In this document: positions 1-11,849 of the stretch, in pieces
Layout: the number at the start of each line of letters is the position of its first letter
How positions within the stretch are numbered: the first letter of the stretch is position 1
Assembly (NCBI GenBank): GCA_023935145.1
Contig: CM043700.1
Coordinates: 100,606,400 to 100,670,399, forward strand
Direction of reading: 5' to 3'
DNA: 64,000 bases
DNA from: Bretschneidera sinensis
Lineage: Eukaryota; Streptophyta; Magnoliopsida; Brassicales; Akaniaceae
Translations under genes and position numbers: made by a program
The notes under the pieces: model-generated
Databases searched by the model: none
Seen by the model: the letters and a program-made list of their open reading frames with translations, nothing else
What the model was told of the DNA's origin: nothing

Positions 1-186
1 TAATGAAAAAGGAAAAAGAATTAACCTGATTCCCTCTTGATTTAGGCCCTGGATGTGCTGGAACTTGTAGAGATCAAAGAATTCTCGAAGATACAAGTGT
101 GGATCCTCAGTAGGTGTACCCCTGAAATGAGTCAAAGCACTGAGTATCTGTGGGGATATATAATAATTTCCTTCTGCCACAGATTA
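1..186 (-). pseudogene. GYP-1 gag fragment, cut by the window edge
   Basis: The minus strand reads without a stop from about 186 to the window edge. It gives a retrotransposon gag stretch with the motifs FRGTPTEDPHLYLREF and EGIRLILFPFSL, which in plant gypsy elements lie at the start of the capsid core (Retrotrans_gag). A stop codon lies just upstream at about 187, so the N-terminal part is broken or in another frame. The primer site (655-672) and an LTR (679-1895) follow upstream on the same strand in the right order. The rest of the element lies left of the window. Confidence 0.75.
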
Positions 187-654
187 ATAAGCAATGCATG
201 AGGGCTGTTGAGGTTTTGTGGGATAAAGGATTGCTTCATGTGTCTTCGTTTTGGCGGTGGTTAGTTGTCAAGCTATTCCACCATTGGTGTTTCTCCCTCG
301 AATTCTTCTTTTTCCTCCTCAATGTTGTCTCTAGGCCTTTGTCGAATGGTTTGCTCAATCTCTGTATCGAGTGGAAAGATGCTTGGATTCCTGAATCGAA
401 GCCCTTGAATGAATCAGTTGAGACTCTTCAGTGTAGCAGTTTAGTATTGCTGGACTTATGCTCGATCACTCCAAGAACAGCGCTCGATCGCAATGGATGT
501 GTGCTCAATCGCAATGCCAGAAATTACACTGCCGAAAACTTAAAGCAAAAATAGAAAAACAAAAAGACAAAAAATTAAGTTTTTTTATAAAAGAATAAAC
601 ATAACAGAATAAGAAAACTAAACAAAAAATAATTCTAAACAGAATTTAACGTAA
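187..654 (-). other. GYP-1 leader and 5' gag region, decayed
   Basis: This lies between the primer site and the readable gag piece of GYP-1. About 430-505 holds copies of a GCTCGATCGCA-like motif that also occurs in the LTRs of this family. The A-rich stretch at 545-650 resembles the leader of related elements. I see no supported coding frame; a 134-codon plus-strand frame here runs antisense to the element and has no family signature. Confidence 0.4.
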
Positions 655-672
655 TCCTCGGTAATGGCGCTA
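655..672 (-). promoter_or_regulatory. GYP-1 primer binding site (tRNA-Asp type)
   Basis: On the minus strand this reads TAGCGCCATTACCGAGGA, just after the LTR end. It matches the GYP-A primer site at 14 of 18 positions, and all four differences are G-to-A transitions. The role is to anneal the tRNA that primes minus-strand DNA synthesis. This copy is decayed. Confidence 0.7.
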
Positions 673-678
673 AAAGCT

Positions 679-1895
679 TGTTGTTCGAAAATCTACCTAA
701 ATTAATAAGCAAATAATTGAACGGTTTTACTTGCAAGTGCATAAGGTCAACATAGTAGTATAGGGTGCAAGTGCGAGATTATTTTCACAGAGATTGGTAA
801 ATTTTGATTTAAAATTAATTTTTGCAATATCAAACGAGAGAAGAAAAAGTGAATTGATTCGATAATGATAAAAGTGTAGGGCTTTGATATCTAGCACTAA
901 TCATATTTTCCTAATAAAATAGTGTGCCAATGCTTTAGTCATATTAAAAATACCTAATATTGTCAACCTAAGGGCATAGTGTATACTCCTTAAGCTATTG
1001 ATTTTCCTAAGCAATGAGTTAGGCATGGTGTATACTTTAACTCTTTTCTTTCTTAAAGGATTTAGCATGGTGTATACTAAGTTGTTCTTTAAGATGGCAT
1101 AATATCTGTGAAATCGATAAACACATAAGATCTAGCGCATGTTATATACTTCCGGTTTCCCATGTTGATTAACCCATGAACCCGGCGTGGATTTCTTTTG
1201 TTACTATTATTAAGCCTAGGACTCGATCATCCAAATTGATTTAATTAACTAATCCATACCACATGCATATGTTGATCAAGCAAACACATATGAGGAATTC
1301 AATAAAACATGCATTAATCAAGTAAGCATCATAGTATAGTTATCGCAAAGGCAATAATATTCATGTATGGAAAAACATAATCAGGGCTTCAATCGAGCCC
1401 TACTAGCAAATTAGTTACACATGGTTTTGATGTTAAACATCTTCATAAATTAAAATAAAGAGAAAAGAATAAACCCAAAAATACTTCCTAGAAGAGCTGT
1501 TAATTCATCTCCAAAATCTCTCCTCCGAAAAGGCTCCCTTATTTCTGTGTTTACAGGCCTATTTATAAAGTTTAGGAACATCTGGAGACCCTAACTCATA
1601 AAACAAAACCTTACCCCTACTTTCCTAAATAGGTTTTGTCGTTTTACTATTCACTGATGCACTCAAGCGTAGGTGCACTCAATCATTGGCTTGGGCACTT
1701 AAGGGCTGTTGCGCTCGATTGCACTAAGTAGTTTCCAGTTATTCCAGATTTGTTCTCTAAGCCAGATAATGCTCCATTTTCTTCAAAAACCTAGAAAAAC
1801 ACAGAAAAGAAATAAAATAGCATGAAATAACACAAATTAGGAACTTATCAAATGTAAATTAAGGGGCTTAAATATGAATATTTAAGCACTTATCA
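679..1895 (-). repeat. GYP-1 5' LTR
   Basis: On the minus strand it begins TGATAAGTGCTTAAATATTC and ends in AACA next to the primer site, so it is the 5' LTR. The same family recurs at 3885-4748, 4749-6098 and (diverged) 8566-9943. A TATAAATAG box on the minus strand lies at about 1567-1559. The start could be 679 or 682 because AACA is duplicated. The partner LTR is outside the window, so the target duplication cannot be checked; the flanking five bases are gttgg at 1896-1900. Confidence 0.8.
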
Positions 1896-3232
1896 GTTGG
1901 CTTCGTACAAGCTGTTTCGGATTTTCTTTACCGGTTGAGTTATTTAGGAGTTTTGTACATGTTATCTTTCTTGGGTCCGTGGGTGGGAGGTAACCTAATT
2001 TGGGGTTACTTTAAATGGATTATGTTCCTTTGACTTTCAAAGATTATTAATTTTTTTTCGTTGATAAAAAAAATCCCTCTTAAACTCTCTCTCTCTCTCT
2101 TACTTACAGTACCAGTCTTATTTCTCTAAGATACGCATTTCTCTCTCATAGCAACCCTTATGAACGAACGATAAGAAGAACCAGAAATTGTGTTGCTCCC
2201 TCTCTCACAGCCGATCGTCCTCTCTCTATGTAAGTCACTCTCTTACTTATTATAGATTTCATATCTACCTAACAGAGCATTAATCTATTTAAGTTTCTTT
2301 GTCAGGTTTATTTTTAGTATTTTTTCTTAATTAAAGTGTAGGAAAATAGAGAAGGGATTTGCTATGGTGTAGTAACTAAAGAAAGTGTAAAACTTAGATA
2401 GAACAATGTTAGTGGGTTTCAAGGAAGCTTCAATCAATTCGGTGAAAAGGGTTCTCAATATAAGTGCAGGTTTTCTCCCTCAATTTGTCCTACTTTAAAG
2501 GTAAGCAGAAATTGGGTGGAATCAAGGTTCTTTTCTTTTTTCCTTCTAAATTTTCTTATTGCTTTCTTTTTATATTAATTAGTTTCAAAAGAAATCTAAT
2601 TGAAATATGAAATTGACGAGGAAGCAAATGAAAAGGAATGAGCTTTAATAGAAAAATTCTCAGTTTTGCTTTGCATTTCCTGTAATTTTTGGGGTAATCA
2701 ATTGCTGGCTTTGTTTGAATGTAAATATATATAAATAATATTGTCCTATATATAATGCTAGATTCAATTGATTATTTTGAAGAGATGATATTATGATAAT
2801 TTGGTGCTAATACATTTATCTCTAAAGATTATTTCGGTTGCTTTTTTCTCCTCTATTTTTTTCCACGAAAGTTTGAGAAAATCGCATATTTTCAAAAAAA
2901 TTTGGGTTTTTCCTTCCAATTTTTGTCCTTTGTTTTGGATACCGAATCATTAGTATTTGGTTTCAAAATTTCAAGTATTTTTCTTCCCATTTATTTGATG
3001 TTGCTGTCCACATTCTTCTTATCTGCTTAAATGCTGCTTTCAAATTTAGAATGCTTCATGCATGCTAATCTTTCATTAGAGGTAAGGGAAATTTGGGCCT
3101 AAATCTTTACTAATCTTCAAAAAGCATTAACAATCTTATATTGCTAAATTGCTTCACCTTAAGTACTTAAACCATTGGATTGATCATTCTTTTGATTCCT
3201 TCCTCTAAGTGTAGAACGATGCATTTCTGTAG
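1896..3232. other. Unannotated region between GYP-1 and the CACTA fragment
   Basis: I see no supported coding frame. There is a CT microsatellite near 2087-2100 and pyrimidine-rich DNA to 2240, which resembles the 5' leader of a plant gene or transposase gene. A splice-acceptor-like tttctgtag ends at 3232, just before the transposase reading frame, so part of this stretch may be an intron or upstream region of the CACTA element. Confidence 0.3.
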
Positions 3233-3884
3233 GCGTCATCAATTCCAACTTCTTACTATGAGGCTAGAAAGTTTATAAGTAAATTGGGGCTTGATTATAT
3301 GAAGATAGATGCTTGTCTGAATGATTGCACACTTTATTGAGGGAAATATTCTAATGCAAAAGAGTGTCTGATTTGCCACTTATCTAGATAGAAGTTAGGT
3401 AATAGTTCTTGGAAGGTTAAAAGCATTCCACACAAAGTTTTACAATATTTTCCATTGAAATCTAGGCCGCTGAGGTTTTATATGTCAAGTAAAACGACAT
3501 CTGATATGCAGTGGCATAGGGAGAAGCACGTCGATGATGGGGTAATGAGGCATCCTTATGATTCCATTGCTTGGAAATCATTTGATGAGAAATACATTTA
3601 CTTTACAAATGATCCTTGTAGTGTTAGGCTCGTCTTGGCAAGTGATGGCTTTCAACCATTTAGAAACATGTGCTCACATCATAGCATTTGGCCAGTTGTT
3701 CTCGTTCCATATAACTCACCTCCATGGATGTGTATGAAGCAACCTTATTTTATGCTGTCTTTACTTATTCCCGAACCTAACTCTCCTGGAATGGATATGG
3801 ATGTTTACTTGCAACCATTAATTGAGGGGCTAAAAGAGTTGTGGGAAGTGGGTGTTCACACCTACGATGCTCACTTTAAACAAG
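3233..3884 (+). pseudogene. CACTA (En/Spm) tnp2-type transposase fragment
   Basis: One frame translates through the region with two in-frame stops. A TGA replaces the usual Trp after the NDCTLY motif, and a TAG follows about 17 codons later. Recognisable tnp2 (Transposase_21) signatures are YYEARKFISKLGLDY, KIDACLNDCTLY, VLQYFPL, SDGFQPF, WPVVLVPYNSPPWMCMKQ and DVYLQPLIEGLKELWEVGV. The protein would bind and cut the ends of a CACTA DNA transposon. The frame starts after an acceptor-like tttctgtag and is cut off by LTR2 just after the YDA motif. The expected downstream part is not seen elsewhere in the window. Family assignment is from recognition of these motifs. Confidence 0.85.
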
Positions 3885-4748
3885 TGCACATATCTACCTA
3901 AATTAATAAGCAAATAATTGAATGTTTTACTTGCAAGTGCACAAGGTCAAAATAGTAATATAGTATGTAAATGCGAGATCATTCCCACAAAGATTGGCAA
4001 GTTTTTGCTTTAAAATTAATTTCGCAATATAAAACGAGAGAAAGAAAAAGTAAGTTTGATTCGATAATGATAAAAGTATAGGGGGCTTTGATATCCATCA
4101 CTAATCATGCTTTAACAATAAAACAATATGCCAATGCTTTAATCACATTATGAATACCTAATGTTGCCAACCTAAGGGCATGGTATATACTCCTTAAGCT
4201 ATTGATTTCCCTAAGCAACGAGTTAGGCATGTTGTATACTCTAACTCTTTTCTTCCTTAAAGGATTTAGCATGGTGTATACTAAATTGTTCTTTAAGGAA
4301 GCATAATATTTGTGGAAATCGACAAACACACGAGGCCTAGGGCATGGTATATACCCCCGGTTTTCTCATGTTGATAAACCCAAGAACCCGACATAGATTT
4401 ATTTTGTTACTATTATTAAACCTAAGACTCAGCCATCCAAATTGATTTAATTAACTAGTCCACACCACATGCATATGTTGATCAGGCAAACACATATGAG
4501 GAATTCAAGAAAACATGAATTAATCAAGTTAAGCATCATAATATAACTATCACAAAGGCAAAAATATTGAATTATTGAGTAATATAATAAGGGCTTCAAT
4601 CAAGCCCTACCAGCAAATTTAGTTACGCATGAGTTTGATGTTAAACATCTTCATAAAGTAAAATAGAAGGAAAACAATAAACCCAAAAATGCTTCCTTGA
4701 AAAGCCGTAAATTCTTCTCCAAAATCTCTCCCTTATTTTTGTGTTTAC
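3885..4748 (-). repeat. LTR2, truncated LTR of the GYP-0/GYP-1 family
   Basis: It matches the GYP-1 LTR from the shared atctacctaaattaataag end to the gtgtttac position. There it stops, exactly where the GYP-0 LTR begins at 4749; in GYP-1 the LTR continues from this point with its TATA region. So LTR2 was inserted in the CACTA transposase and then split by GYP-0. The remaining half is not found beyond 40742. An alternative is a tandem LTR pair made by unequal recombination. Confidence 0.7.
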
Positions 4749-6098
4749 TGTTGGATGATTATCTACCTAAATTAATAAGCAAATAACCGTACTTGTTTTA
4801 CTCGCAAGTGCACAAGGTCTACAGTAGCATAGTGTGGAAGTGCGAGATCATTTCCATAGGGATTGGTGAATTTCGATTTAGAATTAATTTCACAAAGTAA
4901 AAATAGATAGAAATATTTATTGGATTTAGATAATAATGATAAAGGCGTAGGGACTTGATATCCACCACTAATCATGCTACCCCAATAAAACAGTATGCTA
5001 ATGCTCTACTCTTGCTATGAATACCTAATGGTTGTCAACCTAAGGGCTTGGTCCACTTCTTAGGCTATTGATTTCCCTAAGCAACGAGTTAGGCATGGTG
5101 TATACTCTAACTCTTTTCTCTCTTGAGGGATTCAGCATGGTGTATACTAAGTTGTTCCTTAAGGGAGCATAGGATCTGTGGAAATCGACAACCACACGGG
5201 ACCTAGGGCTTGGTCCACACTCAGTTTCCCATGTTGATTAACCCAAGAATCCAGTGTGGATATCTTTTGTTACAATTGTTGAACCCAGGACTCGGTCATC
5301 CAAATTGATTCAACTAACTAATCTATACCACATGCATACGTTGATCAGACACACACATATGAGGAATTTAAATAAAAACAGGCAATAATCAAATTAAGAA
5401 TCACAGCATAAATATTGCAAAGGCGCCAATACTGAATTATTGAGCAAACATAATTAGGGCTTCAATCAAGCCCTTACCAAAAGTTTAGTTACACATAATA
5501 AAATAAAAGAAAGAAGAAACCCAAGAGAGCTCTATTGAAGAGTCGTCAATTCTTCTCTAGAATCCCCTCTGGCCTCCAGCCTCTTGACCTAAAACTAAAA
5601 CTAAAAGGGAGATAAGCTCCTAAAAAGGGAGATATGCTCCTCCAAAGGGAGATCCCTATTTTTTTGTTTTAAAAGTCTATTTATAGGGTTCTAAAGGTGC
5701 CTCGAAACCCTAATTTCCAAAATAAGTTCGGAAGAAATCTTTCCAAAACTAGCTCTGACGCGCGAATGCCCTCGATTGTAGTATGGTGCGCTCGATCGCA
5801 CTGCGAAAGATCCTTCTTCTTGTGTGCACGAGCACAAGTGCGCTCGATCCTTGGCTTGGGCACTTGAGCGCTGTTATGCTCAATCGCAAGTCTCCTGCGC
5901 TCGATCACTCTAACATACTCCAGCTTTTCTCAGATTTGGTCTTTAAGCCTAACAATTCCAAAATGCTTCATTTTCTCCAAAAACCTAGAAAAACACAGAA
6001 AACGCAAAAAGGAAATAAAATAAAACAAAATAATACAAACTAAGATCTTAACAAATATAAATTAAGGGGCTTAAATATGAATATTTAAGCACTTATCA
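4749..6098 (-). repeat. GYP-0 3' LTR
   Basis: This 1350-bp LTR on the minus strand begins TGATAAGTGC next to a G-rich tract and ends in AACA. It is the 3' LTR because the polypurine tract (6099-6112) lies directly before it. A TATAAATAG-type box lies at about 5686-5678. Between 5755 and 5910 it carries repeated GCGCTCGATCGCA-like motifs, a GC-rich patch in an otherwise AT-rich LTR. The possible target duplication on the left is tttac (4744-4748); the right-hand copy is missing. Confidence 0.85.
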
Positions 6099-6130
6099 TA
6101 CCCCCAAACTTATATATTGCTAGTCCCTTA
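6099..6130 (-). promoter_or_regulatory. GYP-0 terminal polypurine tract and adjacent stem
   Basis: On the minus strand TAAGTTTGGGGGTA (6112-6099) abuts the LTR and would prime plus-strand DNA synthesis. Just upstream is AGGGACTAGCAAT, an imperfect version of the stem-loop that is perfect in GYP-A and GYP-C. Confidence 0.75.
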
Positions 6131-7536
6131 GAAATAGAAACTAAAAACTAAATGAAAAACAAAGAACACAAAAATAAATCCATCATTCATGGTATCCAAA
6201 AATTTCAGTATCACACAGAACCACGATTTTCATTCATTAGCAAGCTTAAAAAAATAAACTCATCTTCGCAATGAATAGGAATTTTAAAATCTAATTACTT
6301 ACAAAATTTCAGCTAAGGTATCACAAGTTTGAATCATTGTAAAGTGAACTAGCATATAAAAATGAAGCTTCCAAATAATTCCAATGTACAGTGCCTCCAT
6401 ATCTCAAGATCCACAGAATGAACAACAATGGCATAATTTTATTTTGTTCTTTATTTTATTATGAGGCTCTGCCATGTTTAGTTTCCTTAAGCTTTCTAAT
6501 TTACCCATGTAGCGAGTGTTGAGTCAATGACTCACAAACTAGATGGTTTTAGGGCATTAGGTGTAAAGACACCCCTAAGGACTTACTAACTCGAGTAAAA
6601 AAGGCTACGGAACTAAACTGGCCATAATTTAACCAAATCAAAATTCCCACCTTTTGACGTGAACACTTGTTGCTTACTGAGGCAAGGGGTCCAGTTACTT
6701 AGTGGAAAGTTTCTCAATGATCATCATATTTATTTATTTATATTATGCCAAAGTGTCCATCCAACAAGTCATCCCGTTTAACCCAAGCCATAGAAATATA
6801 CATATTAAATTCACATGTCATACCTCATATAATTATGTGCTAATGTGCTCATGTCAGATTAGATCAAACAAGTAACTAATCAATGAAAACTTTATCATCA
6901 GATCATTTTTTTCAAAATTTTAAAACTTTTAAAACTTTATCATCAGATCATTTTTTTCAAAATTTTAAGCTCATCAATGAAATCACATCACAATTTTTTT
7001 CAGATCAACCAAAATTTCAAGATGAACGTGAACATGCATTTATTTTATTTTATAGCTTATTTTAAAACGAAAAATAACATGGAAAGAGCTGACCCGGGAG
7101 ATGGAGAACTGGCTGGATTGGCATTACTCAAAGCACACCCCCAAACTTGAACTGAAGTATGCGTTGTCCCTGAAAAACAAAAACTAAAGTAATACTAGAA
7201 AACAAAAGAAACTAAAAATAAACAACAACAAGAAATTGAAAAACAATAAAAATATAAAGATACGATGTGGGGTGCCTCCCATGAAAGCTAAGTTTTACGT
7301 CTCCAACCAGACAGTGTAACCACTCGTTGATGTCCCCCATGTGGTGTCGAAGACGATGCCCCAGAAGCTGGTTGCAATCAATCTAAAATGGCCTGCAGCA
7401 TCGCTTCTTACCTATCAAAGTGCGTTTCCAACTTGTCTATGCTCTGGTTAACTAGGCATGTATCCTCCCGATCCTCCTGTCTAATGTTAGCTAGCTCATG
7501 CCAAAAAATGGACATCTCATCATATAGGAACTAATA
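6131..7536 (-). other. GYP-0 3' non-coding region with a second polypurine tract and a conserved hairpin
   Basis: There is no supported gene between ORF3 and the terminal tract. A second polypurine-like tract (minus strand AAGTTTGGGGGTGTG) lies at 7148-7134, with the conserved core TTCAGGGACAAC upstream of it at 7174-7163. A conserved block follows at about 7269-7315. It includes the inverted repeat ACGTCT...AGAC (7297-7310) and the TGCCTCCCATGA motif shared with GYP-C and, in part, GYP-5. A short direct repeat of about 47 bp lies near 6886-6966. Confidence 0.55.
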
Positions 7537-8490
7537 CTACGTACATCCCATGTCAATAGGTTCTTCCTCCCAAGTCTGCCGAGCTGTAGGTTCCTCTGAT
7601 TCCCTAAGGTCTTCCTCTACCCTATCAATAGTAGGTGCTGGCACTCGAAGTCCTCTTGGCATGTGTGACTGGCTTTGAGTCCACTGGTTTCTACCAAAAT
7701 ACGGGTACTCCTTGACTGGTCCATCTGTAAAGGTGCCCTTGATTCTCTTTTTCTTTAAGATATGAGTGAGTAAAAATGGGAATGCTAGCCCCCATGCATT
7801 GGTAGAGGTAACTTGGCGAGTGTGTACAGAGTCCCAAAAATTGTGAATTTGGCTCCAAATGATTGAAGGGATGAAGTACCAGCGGCTTTTGTAAAAAGTA
7901 TACAATGCCTGAAGGAACTGGTCACGCCGTTGAGTCTTGTGTCCCAATAGGCACACATTGCGTTGCAGAATAGAATCCATAAGCCAATGTTATGGAGGTA
8001 ACTTGGACTGCCTACTAGTATAACTGTGCTTATCTGCGTATTGCCCTACACATATCTTCAATGATATCTTAAATGTAGAAAGACTTTGGCTGCTCTTCCA
8101 ACTGTGCGCTTTAGAGGGTGTTCGTCATTGCATTTGAGGGTAGCAGCTATATTGGATGAAGTCACCTCAATTTACTTGCCTTGAATGTACAAGGACAAGA
8201 CACCCCACCTATTGCAGCCAAAGGAGAGGTTCTCATAGATTTGCACAATCAACCATGTGTAGGCAGTGGACATGACGGGCTTGAATAGCCTTTTTAACCC
8301 ACGGCGTTTGAAGTCTTGAACGGCCCATTGAGTTGCTTCAAAATTTTTGAAGTCACCATCAATGTTAAAGGTGGTCTTAAAAAGGATGTCCCACTGCTCG
8401 AAGGTTGGTCGAGAAGACTGGGCTCGGCTTCCCGAAGCTTGAGAAGTGGAAGCATTGGTCTTAGGAGTCTTGGAAGTCGGTCAGGACTTT
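7537..8490 (-). pseudogene. GYP-0 ORF3 remnant (plant transposon protein type)
   Basis: A low-complexity Ser/Thr/Lys-rich N-terminal part (about 8490-8408) leads into FEQWDILF and then KRRGLKRLFKPVMSTAYTWL. A stop (TAA) and a frame change follow, and the reading resumes at 7980-7537 with NVCLLGHKTQRRDQFLQALY and AFPFLLTHILKKKRIKG. The layout matches the ORF that follows pol in Athila-like elements, annotated in databases as a putative plant transposon protein domain (PF20167, from memory). GYP-A keeps an intact relative at 51013-52173. Its role is unknown. It sits where an env-like gene lies in Athila, but I see no signal peptide or membrane segment. Confidence 0.55.
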
Positions 8491-8565
8491 TTTCGAATAG
8501 GTGGTGCGCGCGTGTGGATGCGCTCGCACTTTTGGGCACATGGAGATAGTGCGATAGATTGCAGG

Positions 8566-9943
8566 TGATGAGTGCCAAATATTGGATATTTAAGCCCCTT
8601 AATTTATATTTGTTATGCTCTTAGTTTGTGTTATTTCACTTTATTTTATGTCTTTTCTATGTTTTCTGTATGTTTCTAGGTTATTATGTGTTTAGCTTAG
8701 GAATCTGTTACTTTGAGTTGTTTTTCGTTATTTTACAGGTTCACAAGCACTTGGAAAGGAGTTTCACTAAATTGCCAGAATTGCTCGTACAGATTAGTCA
8801 TTTTTGTAGATTAAACTGTATTGATTCAGGAAGAACCAGGAGATGAGCCATATATGTTTAGAAAGACCCGGATGTCTATTTTCTGGAGAATTTTACGACT
8901 CATAAAAATGATTTTTCTAGAGAAAGTTATGGCAGTTTTAGTAGACAAAGATCAGGCAGTGTACCATGCTGTGCTCGAGTGCATAAGACTGTGATTGAGC
9001 GCACCAGCGACATTCCACATCGATTCGGAACACTTTGCAGTGCACCTGAGCTCGAGCGCACTAGGCTATGATCGAGTGCAATCGGGCAGTATCCCACATC
9101 GAATTTGAAACACATTACACTCGTGAGTTTCCCTATAAAAGCCCCACCTCACTGAAGCAATAGGTGTGCAATCCGGAGGACATCTGCTAGCATTCTGGGG
9201 GATCTCCAAGGCTTTGCAACCATGAGGGGAAATGCCAAACAATAGCTGCGAGTGGAATTTCTCCATGTATAATCAGTTTTAAATTATTTCTTTGAGTTTT
9301 AAAGTTTTATGTTTAGCACTTTTGTGAATTTTAGTTTCATAATTATGCGAGGCTAAAACCTTCATCTAAGGTTGAAGATGAAGCCTCGCCATTTTTAAGC
9401 ATTATATTTTTAGATATGTTATTACAATTCTGATATTTTTAGTATTAATGTTCTATTTCAATTGTTTGAGTGAACTCTTATGATTGATTGTTTTTAAATT
9501 GTTAAATTGGATATTCCTTGTGTTTCATCTGCCGGATACGGCGGATCATTCAAATTAGATTGGATACCCATTGTGATTTGTAAATTAAACGGATACATTG
9601 GATGGTTTTGGTTTAGTTTGGGTATTTGTCGTGATTTGTATAATGGTGGATTCATGGAATGATTTGATAGATTACTTTTATATAGAACATGAAGATATAT
9701 GCTTTACTTTGGTGGGGTGGATTCATAAAACCTTAGTGTTTTTATCAGTTGTTTTTAAATCAATTTAGTTTAATTTATATTTCTTTGTAAGATACAATCA
9801 AAAATTTGGAACTAGGTTAAAATAGGCTTAGTTTAGATAAAAATATTTTCACAACGCAATTCCCTGTGGATTCGACCTTGCACTTGCACAACACTATATT
9901 GCAAACGACTCGTGTGCTTGCGAGTAATTTAAAACTTACAACA
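8566..9943 (+). repeat. Solo LTR of the GYP-0/GYP-1 family
   Basis: It is 1378 bp, begins TGATGAGTGCC and ends TTACAACA, and is flanked on both sides by GCAGG (8561-8565 and 9944-9948). No internal region or partner LTR is present, so this is a solo LTR left by recombination between two LTRs. TATAAAAG at 9134-9141 is a good TATA box, placed just after a patch of GAGCGCA/GATCGAGTGCA motifs (8970-9085). It lies in the opposite orientation to its host GYP-0. Confidence 0.9.
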
Positions 9944-10744
9944 GCAGGTATCTTGCGCTCGATCACTCTATCAGAATGCATAACACAATGGACACTTTTG
10001 CATCATAGAAAGTTGGTCAGGACTTTTGTCGAACAGGTGGTATGCGGCCCTCAAACCGAGTGTTGAATAACAACCTCCAAAATTTTTCCAACTCCCTACA
10101 AAACAACAAAGCCTAACCATAGAGAACAAAACCAAGTTGTTTACACATATGTAATTATCAAAAATAGCAAAAACGTGGGGATATTATGGAAAAAAAATTG
10201 GGAATAAGAGAGAATACCTTGTGGTGGTGAGTGGTGAAGGTGGGGGCGAACAGTGGTGTACGGTAGCCGGTGATGGCTATGTGTGATGATTGGTGGTGAG
10301 TGGGAAAGCTGTGAGTGTAGGTGGTGTGTGTGAGCGAAGTGCAGAGGAGGCTGGAGTGCACGGTACAGGGAGAAACTAATGGGGAAAAAGGAGAAAAATG
10401 ACCTAAAATTGGTCACGTGATCCTCTATCCCGAGTGCGCTTGATCGCACTTCACAATGCGATTGATCATAGGTCTCTTGCGATCGATCACTGATCCAGAA
10501 TGCATAGCTCAATATAAGAGGTTTCTGCTCTCTATTGCACAGTAACAAAATGCCTATCCCTATGTACTGAACCACTAAATTAACTAAGGAAAAGTAAGAA
10601 AAAATTAAAAATATTGAAAAACAACAAAAATCAAAGAAGAAAAGTGTACCGTACTCAGTGACCTTAGCACCACTAACGTCGATAGAGACGTTTGAGCTAC
10701 ACATTTATCAAAGCTTGGACTGCTCAAACGTTCTCTACAGTAGC
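9944..10744 (-). other. GYP-0 spacer between integrase and ORF3
   Basis: It carries GCGCTCGATCAC at about 9956 and a motif cluster at about 10428-10500 (GCGCTTGATCGCAC, GCGATCGATCAC). These match the patch inside this family's own LTRs (5765-5910). On the minus strand a pyrimidine-rich stretch follows toward ORF3. Open frames here (187 and 67 codons, minus) are low-complexity and have no family signature, so I do not call a gene. Confidence 0.45.
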
Positions 10745-11849
10745 TTCAGTGCTACTCTTTTGGAAAGGTGCACTTGAAGTCCACCAAATGTGGCTCAAGT
10801 TCTTTTGGTGTTGCTGCATATTGGACAGACTGGAGTGCCAAATCTTTATTTCTTGGTAGCAATTTAATTTCAAAGTATGGCTTTACTCTGTGTCCATTCA
10901 CCATGAATGTCTGATTGCTTTATGAACAATGAACCTCCAATGCACCATGAAGGAATACCTTGGTGACAACATAAGGACCAAACCATCCGGACTTGAGCTT
11001 ACCTGGGAATAGTCTTAATCGTGAATTGTAGATCAACACCTTCTGTCCCACATGAAACTCTTTCCTAACTAGCTTTTTATCATGATATGCTTTGGTTCGT
11101 TCCTTGTAGAGCTTGGCGTTCTCATATGCATCATGCCTCAATTCTTTCAGCTCATTAAAGTGCAACTTTCTCTTATCACCCACCTGTTTCATGTCAAAGT
11201 TGAACTTCTTGATGGCCCAATACACTCGATGCTCTAACTTCGCCAGTAGCTGACATGCTTTCCCAAAGACTAATTGATATAGAGATATACCAATTGGAAT
11301 CTTATATGTAGTCCTATACGCCCATAGTGCATCGTTCAGGCGCAGAGACCAATCCTTCGTACTAAAATTCACGGTCCTCTCCAGGATGCCTTTGATTTCT
11401 CGATTGCTTATCTCCACTTGACCACTAGTTCGAGGATGATATGGAGTGCAGACCTTATGGGTGATCCCATATTTCTTGATCAAGGAAGCAGAAGACTGGT
11501 TATGGAAGTGGCTTCCTCCATCATTGATTACTGCCCTTGGAATCCCAAACCTAGTAAAGATGTTATCTTGCAAAAACTTAACAACCACTTTGTGATCATT
11601 AGTCTTTGAGGGGACAACCTCGACCCATTTAGACATATAATCCACACCCACAAGAATATACAAATAGCCATATGAGTTAGGAAAAGGACCCATGAAGTCA
11701 ATAGCCCATATATCAAAGAGTTTTACTACGTGAATATTTTGTAATGGCATCTGATCTTTGGATGAGATGTTGCCTGTCCTCTGGCATCTATCACACGAGC
11801 TACAAAACGAAAAGGCATCTTTAAACAAATTTGGTCAATAAAAACCTGA
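10745..11849 (-). pseudogene. GYP-0 integrase domain
   Basis: The zinc-binding end (CSSCDRCQ) is followed by the catalytic core. The core carries [18 protein letters not shown] (first Asp), [10 protein letters not shown] (second Asp) and [11 protein letters not shown] (Glu), so the DDE triad is present. The C-terminal part has [18 protein letters not shown] and, after a stop at about 10920, VNGHRVKPYF. There is no chromodomain. It would insert the DNA copy into the genome. Stops occur near 10920 and in the junction with RNase H (11829-11850), so it is a pseudogene. Confidence 0.85.

Noticed and set aside
150..554. 134-codon plus-strand frame at the left edge
   Set aside because: It runs antisense to the GYP-1 gag and leader, starts outside any known gene context and has no recognisable domain.
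10141..10704. 187-codon minus-strand frame
   Set aside because: It lies in the pol-ORF3 spacer of GYP-0, is low-complexity (His/Ser/Thr-rich from GTG repeats) and has no counterpart in GYP-A or B.
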